From Mycolicibacterium iranicum (lineage in GTDB: Bacteria > Actinomycetota > Actinomycetes > Mycobacteriales > Mycobacteriaceae): a DNA stretch of 64,000 nt. The notes under the pieces are model-generated. The model was not told the origin of the DNA. It did no database searches and was given only the letters and a program-made list of their open reading frames with translations. Each line of letters begins with the position of its first letter. The first letter of the stretch is position 1. Shown here one piece after another: positions 26,080 to 34,840 of the stretch. Where the stretch lies: NCBI RefSeq assembly GCF_014190915.1, contig NZ_JACHVU010000007.1, positions 221,579 through 285,578 of the forward strand, given 5' to 3'. Position numbers and translations under genes: made by a program.

Positions 26080-27540
26080 GTGAGGCCACGCCGCCTGCTG
26101 ATCCGGTACGCAGCAGGTCTGACGTCGGCGTACCTGCTGACGGTGGCCGAGGTCGTCGCCATCGTCGTGGCGCTGGCGGGGCGCAGCGTCATCACTGCCG
26201 GCAACGTGATCACCCTGGTCGCCGTCACCCTCGTCGGGGGCGCGACCGTCGCGGTCGGTGCGGTCGTCATCGTCAGACCCTCGCTGCGGTGGCTCAAGGA
26301 AGGTCGCAGACCCAGCCCTGACGAGGTCAGGACCACCGCGAAGACCTCGATGCGTCAGACCGGCATCACGCTGGCGCCGTGGCTGGTCACCGCCGCGGTC
26401 CTGGTACCGCTGAACCTGCGGGCCGACGCCACGGTGTTCGTCGTGTTGACCACCGCCCTGCTGTTCGGAGCGATCGCGACCGTGGCGACCGGTTTCCTGT
26501 TCACGCTGCGCACCCTGCGGCCCATCCTGGCGGGGGTGCCCGCCGACGCCGAGCATCGGGCCGCCCCGGGCGTTCGGGCCCGCCTGCTGATCATGTGGCT
26601 GGTGTGCACGGCGCTGCCCGGGTCGGCGATCGCGGTGCTGTTGATCCTGCGGTCGCGCGGCTGGTTGCTCGACGAGTCCACCCCGATCGAGTTCGCGTTG
26701 CTGATCCTGGCCCTGGTCGCGGTGATCCTCGGGTTGCGCGCGATGCTGCTGGTGTCGATGTCCATCTCGGATCCGGTCAACGAAGTGGTCGCCGCGATGG
26801 CCGATGTCGAGAAGGGCACCATCGACCGGAGCATCGACGTCTACGAGTGGTCGGAGATCGGGCGGCTGCAGAGCGGATTCAACCGGATGGTCGCGGGACT
26901 CCGCGAACGAGACCGGCTCCGCGACCTCTTCGGCCGCCACGTCGGGGAGGAGGTGGCCCGTCGCGCGTTCGAACAGGTGACCGCCGACGAGTCCACCGGC
27001 GACGAGCGCGAGGTGGCGGTGCTGTTCATCGACCTCGTGGGCTCCACCCGATTGGCCGTCGACCGGGAACCGCACGAGGTCGCCGCGATACTCAACGACT
27101 TCTTCTGCATCGTGGTCGACGAGGTCGACCGACGGCACGGCCTGGTCAACAAGTTCCAGGGCGACGCCGCGTTGGCCGTCTTCGGCGCTCCGCTGCGCGT
27201 ACCCGACCCGGCGTCCGCGGCGATGGCCACCGCACGGGTGCTGGCCTCCGCACTGCGCAGACTGCCCGTGGACTTCGGCATCGGGGTGTCGGCCGGACCG
27301 GTCTTCGCCGGGAACATCGGCGCCGAGAACCGCTACGAGTACACCGTGGTCGGCGACGCCGTCAACGAAGCGGCACGACTTGCCGACCACGCCAAGGATT
27401 TCGACGGTAGAACGCTGTGCTCGGGCACTGCGTACGACACCGCCGGTCCGGACGAACAGACGTGCTGGAGCGCCGACGGCGACACCGCACTGCGCGGACG
27501 GACCGAACGCACCCGACTCTTCACGCCGAAGAGACGTTAG
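26080..27540 (+). CDS. Membrane-anchored class III adenylate cyclase with HAMP
   Basis: 486 residues from GTG 26080. About six membrane helices (7-35, 42-66, 98-112, 118-145, 168-190, 204-228) precede a HAMP domain (about 225-280) and a C-terminal class III cyclase domain (about 310-460). Catalytic residues are visible: metal-binding Asp318 and Asp362, substrate-specifying Lys358 and Thr422, transition-state Asn429 and Arg433. It should make cAMP. The architecture matches the mycobacterial Rv1318c-Rv1320c/Rv3645 group. It follows the MHS transporter by 13 bases, but a leaderless promoter suggests at least partial independence. Confidence 0.92.
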   Translation: MRPRRLLIRYAAGLTSAYLLTVAEVVAIVVALAGRSVITAGNVITLVAVTLVGGATVAVGAVVIVRPSLRWLKEGRRPSPDEVRTTAKTSMRQTGITLAPWLVTAAVLVPLNLRADATVFVVLTTALLFGAIATVATGFLFTLRTLRPILAGVPADAEHRAAPGVRARLLIMWLVCTALPGSAIAVLLILRSRGWLLDESTPIEFALLILALVAVILGLRAMLLVSMSISDPVNEVVAAMADVEKGTIDRSIDVYEWSEIGRLQSGFNRMVAGLRERDRLRDLFGRHVGEEVARRAFEQVTADESTGDEREVAVLFIDLVGSTRLAVDREPHEVAAILNDFFCIVVDEVDRRHGLVNKFQGDAALAVFGAPLRVPDPASAAMATARVLASALRRLPVDFGIGVSAGPVFAGNIGAENRYEYTVVGDAVNEAARLADHAKDFDGRTLCSGTAYDTAGPDEQTCWSADGDTALRGRTERTRLFTPKRR

Positions 27541-27569
27541 GTTCCGCATCGACCGGGGAATGCACGCGT

Positions 27570-28409
27570 ATGCGGTCCGCCGTGACACTCCCCGCGACAC
27601 CTGCGGTGGAGGCTCGTGCGCGGATCCGCACCGGCGCCCACACCGGGCCGACCAGTGGCCTGGCTCCCGGCTTCGCCCAGGCCAACCTGGTGGTGCTCCC
27701 CCGAGCCCACGCGTGGGACTTCCTGCGGTTCTGCGTGCGCAACCCGGTGCCGTGTCCGGTGCTGGAGGTCACCGAGACGGGGTCCCCGCACCCGGCCGCG
27801 CTGGCCGCCGAGGCCGACATCCGCACCGACATCCCCCGCTACCGGGTCCTGCGCGACGGCGTCTGCGTGGACGAACCGACCGACATCTCGCGCTACTGGA
27901 GCGCGGACATGGTCGCCTTCCTGCTCGGCTGCTCCTTCACGTTCGAATGGGCCCTGGCCGCGGCCGGCATCCCGCTGGCACACCAGGAGCAGGGGGTGAA
28001 CGTGCCGATGTACGTCACCGACCGCGCCTGTGTGCCGGCGGGACCGTTCACCGGGCCGATGGTCGTGTCGATGCGTCCGCTGAAGCGATCCGACCTCGGC
28101 CGTGCCGTGGACGTGACGTCCCGCTTCCCGGCCATGCACGGTCCTCCGGTGCACATCGGTGATCCGGCCGTGCTGGGCATCGGCGATCTCGGGGCCCCCG
28201 ATTTCGGCGACCCCGTGCGGCTCGGCGCCGATGACGTCCCCGCGTTCTGGGCCTGCGGGGTGACCCCACAAGTCGTTGCGCAACAAGCGAAGCCGCCACT
28301 GGCGATCTTTCACGCGCCGGGCCACATGTTCATCACCGACCATCCGCACGACCACTACGACAGTGCCTCGCGCGCGCCGATCGCCGAACCGTCAGGAGAA
28401 CACCCATGA
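27570..28409 (+). CDS. DUF1445 putative hydro-lyase (D-glutamate cyclase-like)
   Basis: 279 residues from ATG 27570; the start fits the family length of about 265. PF07286-type features are [43 protein letters not shown] and a C-terminal [19 protein letters not shown] rich in His/Asp that may bind metal. Mammalian relatives (DGLUCY) convert D-glutamate to 5-oxoproline; bacterial members are annotated as hydro-lyases. The stop overlaps the start of an MHS transporter (ATGA), so the pair probably imports and processes one small carboxylate. An in-frame upstream extension inside the cyclase gene is not used. Confidence 0.85.
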   Translation: MRSAVTLPATPAVEARARIRTGAHTGPTSGLAPGFAQANLVVLPRAHAWDFLRFCVRNPVPCPVLEVTETGSPHPAALAAEADIRTDIPRYRVLRDGVCVDEPTDISRYWSADMVAFLLGCSFTFEWALAAAGIPLAHQEQGVNVPMYVTDRACVPAGPFTGPMVVSMRPLKRSDLGRAVDVTSRFPAMHGPPVHIGDPAVLGIGDLGAPDFGDPVRLGADDVPAFWACGVTPQVVAQQAKPPLAIFHAPGHMFITDHPHDHYDSASRAPIAEPSGEHP

Positions 28410-29734
28410 CCGTCGGACACGAAACCCGTCCCACCGGCGCCCAACCCGGAGCCGTCAGCAAGGCCGTGCGGGGCGCCTCGATCGGCAACGCCGTCGAATG
28501 GTTCGACTTCGCGATCTACGGCTTCCTCGCCACCTACATCGCCGAGAAGTTCTTCCCCCCGGGCGACGAGACCGCCGCGCTGCTCAACACGTTCGCGATC
28601 TTCGCGGCGGCCTTCTTCATGCGGCCACTCGGCGGGTTCTTCTTCGGTCCGCTCGGTGACCGGATCGGGCGTCAGCGGGTGCTCGCGATCGTGATCCTGC
28701 TGATGTCGGGCTCCACGCTGGCGATCGGCCTCGTTCCCAGCTACGACTCGATCGGCGTGTTCGCCCCCATCCTGCTGCTGCTCCTGCGATGCCTGCAGGG
28801 CTTCTCGGCCGGCGGCGAATACGGCAGCGGTGCATGCTTTCTCGCCGAGTACGCGCCGGACCGGCACCGCGGATTCGTCGTGTCGTTCCTGGTGTGGTCG
28901 GTCGTGGTCGGTTTCCTGCTCGGCTCGCTCACCGTCACCGGGCTGGAGACGTTCCTGTCCGAATCGGCGATGGACTCCTACGGCTGGCGGATCCCGTTCC
29001 TCATCGCCGGACTTCTCGGGGCCGTGGGCCTCTACATCCGCCTGCGGCTCGGCGACACCCCGGAGTTCGAGGAACTGCGCGACTCCGGCGAGGTATCCAC
29101 GTCGCCGCTGAAAGAGGCCGTGACCACGTCGTGGCGACCCATCCTGCAGATCACCGGGCTCGTGGTGATCCACAATGTCGGCTTCTACGTCGTGTACACC
29201 TTCCTGCCCAGCTACTTCACCAAGACCCTCGAGTTCAGCAAGACCGATGCGTTCTTCTCGATCACGGTGGCGAGCCTGGTCGGCATCGTCCTGATCCCAC
29301 CGCTGGGCGCGCTGTCGGACCGCATCGGACGCAAACCGCTGTTGTTCGCCGGGTCGATAGGTTTCGCGGTATTCGCCTATCCGCTGTTCCTCCTGCTCAA
29401 CACGGGATCGCTGACTGCAGCGATCGCCGCGCACGCGGGCCTGGCGGCGATCGAGTCCGTCTTCGTCTGCGCCTCGTTGGCGGCGGGGGCCGAATTGTTC
29501 GCCACCCGTGTGCGTTCCAGTGGTTACTCGATCGGCTACAACGTGTCGGTGGCGATATTCGGCGGCACGGCCCCGTATGTCGCCACGTGGCTGGTCTCTC
29601 GGACGGGGAACGAACTCGCCCCGGCGTATTACGTCATCGCCGCCGCGATCGCCACCTTCCTCACCGTCCTCACGATGCGCGAGACCGCGGGCAGACCCCT
29701 GCGCAAGCTGGTGTCCGACGAGGCCCGCCGCTGA
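28406..29734 (+). CDS. MFS transporter, MHS family (ProP/KgtP-like)
   Basis: 442 residues, 12 membrane segments. [27 protein letters not shown] and [22 protein letters not shown] are MHS signatures, and [25 protein letters not shown] marks helices 4-5. Proton-driven uptake of a di/tricarboxylate, amino acid or betaine is likely. It is translationally coupled to the DUF1445 protein. Sequence differs widely from the MHS protein at 24726, so the substrates probably differ. The end is convergent with the SDR at 29739, four bases away. Confidence 0.9.
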   Translation: MTVGHETRPTGAQPGAVSKAVRGASIGNAVEWFDFAIYGFLATYIAEKFFPPGDETAALLNTFAIFAAAFFMRPLGGFFFGPLGDRIGRQRVLAIVILLMSGSTLAIGLVPSYDSIGVFAPILLLLLRCLQGFSAGGEYGSGACFLAEYAPDRHRGFVVSFLVWSVVVGFLLGSLTVTGLETFLSESAMDSYGWRIPFLIAGLLGAVGLYIRLRLGDTPEFEELRDSGEVSTSPLKEAVTTSWRPILQITGLVVIHNVGFYVVYTFLPSYFTKTLEFSKTDAFFSITVASLVGIVLIPPLGALSDRIGRKPLLFAGSIGFAVFAYPLFLLLNTGSLTAAIAAHAGLAAIESVFVCASLAAGAELFATRVRSSGYSIGYNVSVAIFGGTAPYVATWLVSRTGNELAPAYYVIAAAIATFLTVLTMRETAGRPLRKLVSDEARR

Positions 29735-29738
29735 ACCG

Positions 29739-30551
29739 TCAGTCCCCCATCGAGGCCGCGCTGGCCTGCTGGATGAACCGCACCGCATCGCTGCGAGAGA
29801 TCGAACCCATCATCTGGGCGGCGGCGCGCAGGTCGTCCCCGACGATCCACGTGGGTCCGTTCGCCAGGTTGTCGAACGCCTCGGCCACCGCGTCGTCGGC
29901 CGACGCGGTGTCCTTCGGCCGCTCGTCCATCGAGGCGATCTGGCCCCGCGACAGCTCGAGTCGGCGTAGCGCCGGGGTGTCGGTCTTGCCCAGGATCACG
30001 CCCAGGACGTCGACGCCCTTGTCGTGCAGCTCGGTCCACAGTGCCTCGGCGAACACCATGTCGAAAGCCTTGGTGGCACCGTAGGCGACCATGTTGGGTC
30101 CACCGGCGAACCCGGCGCCCGACCCGAGGATGACGACGGCGCCGCGCCCCCGCGTCACCATGCCCTGTGCGTAGTGGTGGCTCAACTGCATCGGCACCAG
30201 ACAGTTGCGGCGCACCATCGACTCCGCCGCGGTAATGGGTTGGGAGAGGAAGGGTTTGAACTCCGGATCGGCGCCGGCGCAGTAGACCAGCATGCCGATC
30301 TCCAGATCCCGCGTCGCCTCGATCACCTCGTGCGCCGCGGTGTCGGCGACGAGGTCGAGCGCCAGCACCCGGGTGCGCACACCGTGCCGCCGCTCGATAC
30401 CCGCCGCGAGGTCCGCCAAGACGGCTTCGCGGCGGGACAGCAGCACGAGGTTGACCCCGCGTCGCGCCAACGTCTCGGCGAACGCCGCGCCGAGACCGTC
30501 GGACGCGCCGGCGATCAGCGCCCATGGGCCGTACCTGTCGGCGAAGGTCAT
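29739..30551 (-). CDS. SDR family oxidoreductase
   Basis: 270 residues from ATG 30551. IAGASDGLGAAFAETLARRG is the cofactor region and VAYGATKAFD the catalytic Tyr-x3-Lys; Ser appears in VVILGSGAGFAGG. This long-C-terminus SDR subgroup is common in mycobacteria. It is the final gene of the six-gene operon starting at 35853, with ATGA overlap to the NTF2-like gene. Probable 3-hydroxyacyl or ring-alcohol dehydrogenase acting after or beside the aldolase module. Confidence 0.86.
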   Translation of the reverse strand: MTFADRYGPWALIAGASDGLGAAFAETLARRGVNLVLLSRREAVLADLAAGIERRHGVRTRVLALDLVADTAAHEVIEATRDLEIGMLVYCAGADPEFKPFLSQPITAAESMVRRNCLVPMQLSHHYAQGMVTRGRGAVVILGSGAGFAGGPNMVAYGATKAFDMVFAEALWTELHDKGVDVLGVILGKTDTPALRRLELSRGQIASMDERPKDTASADDAVAEAFDNLANGPTWIVGDDLRAAAQMMGSISRSDAVRFIQQASAASMGD

Positions 30552-30958
30552 CCGGCACCGACCGTCCGGACCAGGACCGTGGTGAAACGGCGCCGGTGGA
30601 TGCGCCAGCCGATGTCGGTGCGGACCAGTTCGTCGTCGTAGAAACCGGCGGCGTTGACGCCGGACGCGTTGTCCTGCGACATGATCAGGGCGTCGATGTA
30701 GGCCCGCGCGGTCGCCGTGTCGCCGGAGACGACGGCAACGGTATTGGTGATGCGGTGCAACGTGAACCCGGCCATATCGTGGGCCGCGGTCATGAAGTCG
30801 ACAACGGCATCCACCCCGTGCCAGGTGCCGATCTCGCCGTAGTCGAGTTCACAGTCCTCGGTGAACACCGTCCGGAAGAGCGGCCAGTCGCGGCTGTCGA
30901 TACCTGTGGCGTACCGGACCTGCACATCGCCGATCGCGCGCCGATCCTGCTCGCTCAT
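30548..30958 (-). CDS. NTF2/SnoaL-like protein
   Basis: 136 residues from ATG 30958. Nuclear transport factor 2-like cone fold: AIGDVQVRYATGIDSRDWPLFRTVFTEDCELDYGEIGTW is the usual N-terminal block with the helix and D-Y/D-W features of SnoaL_4 proteins. The second half (IDALIMSQDNASGVNAAGFYDDELVRTD) is the beta sheet. Members of the fold include delta5-3-ketosteroid isomerase, dehydratases and limonene epoxide hydrolase. In this operon, which lacks a MaoC or crotonase gene, it could supply the missing hydratase/isomerase activity (inference). Confidence 0.83.
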   Translation of the reverse strand: MSEQDRRAIGDVQVRYATGIDSRDWPLFRTVFTEDCELDYGEIGTWHGVDAVVDFMTAAHDMAGFTLHRITNTVAVVSGDTATARAYIDALIMSQDNASGVNAAGFYDDELVRTDIGWRIHRRRFTTVLVRTVGAG

Positions 30959-30968
30959 CGTCTACTCC

Positions 30969-31394
30969 TCACGTGCGCTCAGCCGGCTCGTACCGCAGCA
31001 TCGTCACGTCGTGCTCGGGGTAATCGCAGAACACCGGCTTGACGCGCATGCCGATCGTAATGTCGTCGGGGTCCACGTTGACCAGTTCGGTCGAGAACCG
31101 CGGGCCCTCATCCCATTCGACGATGGCCAGAAGCTGGGGCACGGCATCGGCGAAGTGCGGACCGACGGGGCGCCGGGCGACGGTGAAGGAGTACAGGGTG
31201 CCCATCCCCGAGATCTCGCGCCACTCCAGGTCGTCGGCGAACGTCCGTGGGGCGCGCACCCGCGGATAGAAGACGTACGACGCCGAGGACGGCGAGTACT
31301 GGATCTTCACCCGGCGCTCGGCCAGCGCGTCCCAGAAGGGCGCCGTGGTGGGTGTCTTGACGGGCATCGGCCGGTCGAAGGTCGGCATGCTCAT
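30969..31394 (-). CDS. DUF35 OB-fold protein lacking the zinc-ribbon cysteines
   Basis: 141 residues from ATG 31394. The OB-fold half (GTLYSFTVARRPVGPHFADAVPQLLAIVEWDEGPR) is well conserved. The N-terminal rubredoxin-like ribbon keeps its spacing (IQYSPSSASYVFYPRVRAP, about 31-49), but all four cysteines are replaced, so no zinc site can form. DUF35 partners are required by SCP2-type thiolases and by the sterol side-chain aldolase Ltp2. The thiolase gene lies two bases upstream, so a two-subunit aldolase/thiolase complex is inferred. Confidence 0.87.
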   Translation of the reverse strand: MSMPTFDRPMPVKTPTTAPFWDALAERRVKIQYSPSSASYVFYPRVRAPRTFADDLEWREISGMGTLYSFTVARRPVGPHFADAVPQLLAIVEWDEGPRFSTELVNVDPDDITIGMRVKPVFCDYPEHDVTMLRYEPAERT

Positions 31395-31396
31395 GG

Positions 31397-32605
31397 TCAG
31401 TCTCCCTCCAGCACAAGGGTTGTCTGCTCGGACAGGATTCCTCCGTTGCCGGAGACGAAGGCCCGGTGGCAGTCCGCGACCTGGGCCGCCCCCGCGCGCC
31501 CCATGATCTGCCGGGTGGCGTCGCAGACATGGTGCATTCCGCCTGCGTTGCCGGCCTGACCGAAGCCGAGCTGGCCCCCCGCGGTGTTGAGCGGGAAGTC
31601 GCCCCGGAATGTGAGGTCGTGCCGGGAGACGAATTCCATGCCCTTGCCCTTCTCGCAGAAGCCCGCATCCTCCAGGCTCAGCAGCACGGTGATGGTGTAG
31701 CAGTCGTAGATCGACACCATGTCCATCTGCTCACGGGTGAGGCCCGACATCGCAAAGGCGGTCTCGGCCGCCCGCACGATGGGCGTCTGCAGCAGGTCCT
31801 CGGCGTAGGTCGGGGTCTTGTAGGGCACCTGCTCGCCGAAACCCTTGATCCACACGGGCCTGTTCCTGCTTCGCGCCGCGACCTCGGCGCTCGCCACGAC
31901 GACTGCGGCACCACCGAGGCACGGCATCACGATCTCGAGCATGTGGAGCGGATCGGCGATCACGGGGCTGGCCAACACGTCCTCGATCGTGAGCGGCTTG
32001 TCCTTCCAGACGGCCCCGTCGGTGTGGTTGGCGTTGACCCGTTGGTCGACGACGATCTTGGCCATCGCCCTCTCGTCGTAGCCGTAGACGGAGGCGTAGC
32101 GCTGGGCGACCTGGCCGTAGGGCCCGTTCTGGCCGAGGTTGCCGTAGGGGATCTCGAATTCCGCCTGCGGAGAACCGAACTGGTTGCTCGACGCCCCGAA
32201 GAACATTGCGTCGATGAGCGGCTTGGGCTTCTTCTCCGAGGTCGGGGTCAGGTACCGGGCCGGGATCGCGCACAGCACCACATCGCAGATGCCCAGCTCG
32301 ATCGCGGCGGCGGCACGCCAGACCATGCCGACCGCACTCGCCCCGCCGAGATCCACCAGCTCTGCGAAACCCGCTCGCACACCGAGGTATTCGGCGACCG
32401 TGGACGGGACGAATATCTCCGACTCGCTCAGGTGCGAGGTGACGATGCCGTCGACCGACTCGCCGGGCAGTCCGGCATCCTGCAGCGCCGCGGCGCCGAG
32501 CTCGGCCCACTGCTCCAGCGTGAACGGCGCGGGCGTGGCCTTGTTCATCCGCTCCGGCGGCAGCTCGACGTAGCCGACGATTGCGGCGTCACCGCGCAGA
32601 CCCAT
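31397..32605 (-). CDS. SCP2-type thiolase-fold protein, probable Ltp-like retro-aldolase
   Basis: 402 residues from ATG 32605. Thiolase fold of the lipid-transfer-protein/SCP2 group: GYVELPPER, VTSHLSESEIFV, NTAGGQLGFGQAGNAGGMHHVCDA and GNGGILSEQT. The position that carries the nucleophilic Cys in true thiolases is Gly88 (VDLGGASAVGM), so Claisen condensation chemistry is unlikely. Ltp2 of cholesterol side-chain degradation also lacks this Cys and acts as a retro-aldolase with a DUF35 partner. The conserved SIYDCYTITVLLSLED contains candidate catalytic tyrosines. The pairing with a DUF35 gene and a fused ACAD supports side-chain cleavage of a bulky CoA ester. Confidence 0.88.
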   Translation of the reverse strand: MGLRGDAAIVGYVELPPERMNKATPAPFTLEQWAELGAAALQDAGLPGESVDGIVTSHLSESEIFVPSTVAEYLGVRAGFAELVDLGGASAVGMVWRAAAAIELGICDVVLCAIPARYLTPTSEKKPKPLIDAMFFGASSNQFGSPQAEFEIPYGNLGQNGPYGQVAQRYASVYGYDERAMAKIVVDQRVNANHTDGAVWKDKPLTIEDVLASPVIADPLHMLEIVMPCLGGAAVVVASAEVAARSRNRPVWIKGFGEQVPYKTPTYAEDLLQTPIVRAAETAFAMSGLTREQMDMVSIYDCYTITVLLSLEDAGFCEKGKGMEFVSRHDLTFRGDFPLNTAGGQLGFGQAGNAGGMHHVCDATRQIMGRAGAAQVADCHRAFVSGNGGILSEQTTLVLEGD

Positions 32606-32617
32606 GCACTGCTCCTG

Positions 32618-34840
32618 TCATTGGCGAGGTAGACCCAGGATCATCTGGGCGATGATGTTGAGCTGAATTTCCTTGGTACCGCCGCCGATCAGCTCCGCCG
32701 GGAGGTGGAAGTACGGTTCGACGATCGGAGGCTCGGTGTCCTCGACCAGGGCGGCCGGGGCGGCGAGCTCCAGGGTGGCCGTGAAGATGCGGCGCAGCAT
32801 CACGTTCATCGCCACCTTGGCGATACTGGACGCCGGACCGGCGGCCTGGCCGTCCAGCAGACGCAGCACCTCCCGCACGGCGAGGACCTTGATGGCGTTG
32901 GCGTAGGCGTCCGCCTCACCGAGTGCGGCCAGCACCCGGCTGCGGTCGGGGCGCTCCTGGTCGGCGAGTCCGCGCAGGATGCTCGCCCGGTCGAAGTTCA
33001 CGTATCCGCTGATCGCGACCCGCTCCTGGGCCATCGTCGCGATGGCCAGATTCCAGCCGTCCGTCGGTCCGCCCAACAGCATCTCGTCGGGGACGAAGAC
33101 GTCCGACAGGAACACCTCGTTGAAGTGCGCCTCTCCCGTGGCCTGCCGGATCGGTTGCAGCTCAATGCCGTCGGCGGACATGTCGACGATGAAGTAGCCG
33201 ATCCCGCGATGCTTGGCGACATCGGGGTCGGTGCGGGCCAAAAGGGCGCCGTAGTCGGCGGTGTGCGCCGAGGAGGTCCAGATCTTGTGACCGTTGATCC
33301 GCCACCCGCCGTCGACCTTCGTGGCGCGGGTGGCCAGGGCGGCAAGGTCGGACCCGGCGCCGGGTTCGCTGAAGAGCTGGCACCAGCCCACTTCGCCTCG
33401 CTGCGTCGCCGGGATGAACCGTCGCTGGATGTGCTCGGGCGCAGAGCTGATCAGGCTCGGCAGAATCCATTCCGAGATTCCCAAAGAAGGCCGCACCAGG
33501 TCCGGCCGTTTGGCGAACTCCTCGTCGATGATCAGCTGCTGCAGTTGCGTGGCCTCCACCCCCCACGGCCGCGGCCAGTGCGGGGCGATGAGTCCGGCGT
33601 CGGCGATCAGCGTCCGCTGCGGCCCGGTGGCCTGATTCGGGTAGTCCCCCTGCCTGCCGGGTTTGTCGTTGCGCAACGTCAGGGCCTCGTCGAGGACCGC
33701 CACGACCTCGCGGCGGAATTCGGCGTCGAGGTCCCCGAGTTTGACCGAGACGTCCCGCGTCCGGCTGCGCGTCAGCTCACCCAGTTCCTCGGCGTAGCGC
33801 CCGGCGGGCCCGATCGAGGCCGCCAGGCTGGTGGCCCGTCGCCAAAAGAGATGCAGGTCGTGTTCCCACGTGTAGCCGATGGCGCCGAACATCGTGAGGG
33901 TGTCGAGCACCAGCCCCGGCGACGGGGCCACCGCCATCAGTGCCGCTCCGGAAGCGGCGATGCGGCGCTGGGCAGCGTCCTCGGTGAGCGACCGCACGGC
34001 GTCCCACGCGGCCGACACGGCGAGTTCACTGTTGACCAGCAGCATGGCCGCCTGGTGCTGCAGCGCCTGGAAGGTGCCGATCGGTCTGCCGAACTGTTCC
34101 CGGGTGCGCAGGTGGTCGGTGACGGCCTGGACGCACCAGCGGATCGTGCCCGCAGCGACGCACGCGGTCAGGGCCACCGCGACGTCGCGGGCTTCTTCGT
34201 CCGAGATGCCGTCGAGCGCAGCGTCGTCCGGGCAGGCGTAGCCGTCGGCCCGCACGACCCCCACGTCGACCGTCTTGTCGGTTCCGTTGCGTCGCTCGAC
34301 GTCGAGGCCGGGCTCCGACGGATCCAGCACCAGCCAGACGACACCGGCGTCGGTCCGTGCGGCGGCGACGATCAGCTGCGCCGAGCACACCCCGAGGACC
34401 GCACCCGAGGAACCGGTGACGGTCCAACCCGCCGGACCGGGGGTCGCTCGGAAGTCGTTGTCGGCGGGCAGGATCACCGCCGCGGAGGCTCCGGCGCTGA
34501 AGCGGGCCAGCAGCGCTTCGACGGCCGGGGTGTGCTCAGCGAGCGCGGCGATGGCGCTCGCGGTCACGGTCGGCAGTACCGGGCCGGGCAGCAGGGCGAT
34601 CGCTGCGGCCTCGAGGACGCACGCGGTGTCCGAGAGCGAACCACCCTGGCCGCCGGATTCCTCGGACAGGTGGACCGCGTGAAAGCCGTTGCCCACGAAC
34701 TCGTCCCACCAGGACGGGAGCTCGCCGGCAGCGAGCGTGTCGAACGTCCGGCGGGTCTTGTCCACGGGGGCGTTGCGCGCCGCGAACTGTGCGACGGCGT
34801 CGGCGAGCTGAGTCTGCTCCGGGGTCAGACCGATCGTCAT
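32618..34840 (-). CDS. Fused (tandem) acyl-CoA dehydrogenase, FadE34-like
   Basis: 740 residues from ATG 34840. Two ACAD modules lie in one chain. Residues 1-about 365 form a degenerate copy (MTIGLTPEQTQLADAVAQF, REQFGRPIGTFQALQHQAAM, FGAIGYTWEHDLHLFWRR). Residues about 370-740 form a complete copy (FSEPGAGSDLAAL, INGHKIWTSSAHTADY, GGGTKEIQLNIIAQMILGL). Mycobacterial FadE34 (about 710 aa), acting on C5 side-chain steroyl-CoA, has this architecture. This is the gene-fused counterpart of the two-gene ACAD pair at 14037-15927. The start overlaps the epimerase stop (ATGA). Confidence 0.9.
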   Translation of the reverse strand: MTIGLTPEQTQLADAVAQFAARNAPVDKTRRTFDTLAAGELPSWWDEFVGNGFHAVHLSEESGGQGGSLSDTACVLEAAAIALLPGPVLPTVTASAIAALAEHTPAVEALLARFSAGASAAVILPADNDFRATPGPAGWTVTGSSGAVLGVCSAQLIVAAARTDAGVVWLVLDPSEPGLDVERRNGTDKTVDVGVVRADGYACPDDAALDGISDEEARDVAVALTACVAAGTIRWCVQAVTDHLRTREQFGRPIGTFQALQHQAAMLLVNSELAVSAAWDAVRSLTEDAAQRRIAASGAALMAVAPSPGLVLDTLTMFGAIGYTWEHDLHLFWRRATSLAASIGPAGRYAEELGELTRSRTRDVSVKLGDLDAEFRREVVAVLDEALTLRNDKPGRQGDYPNQATGPQRTLIADAGLIAPHWPRPWGVEATQLQQLIIDEEFAKRPDLVRPSLGISEWILPSLISSAPEHIQRRFIPATQRGEVGWCQLFSEPGAGSDLAALATRATKVDGGWRINGHKIWTSSAHTADYGALLARTDPDVAKHRGIGYFIVDMSADGIELQPIRQATGEAHFNEVFLSDVFVPDEMLLGGPTDGWNLAIATMAQERVAISGYVNFDRASILRGLADQERPDRSRVLAALGEADAYANAIKVLAVREVLRLLDGQAAGPASSIAKVAMNVMLRRIFTATLELAAPAALVEDTEPPIVEPYFHLPAELIGGGTKEIQLNIIAQMILGLPRQ

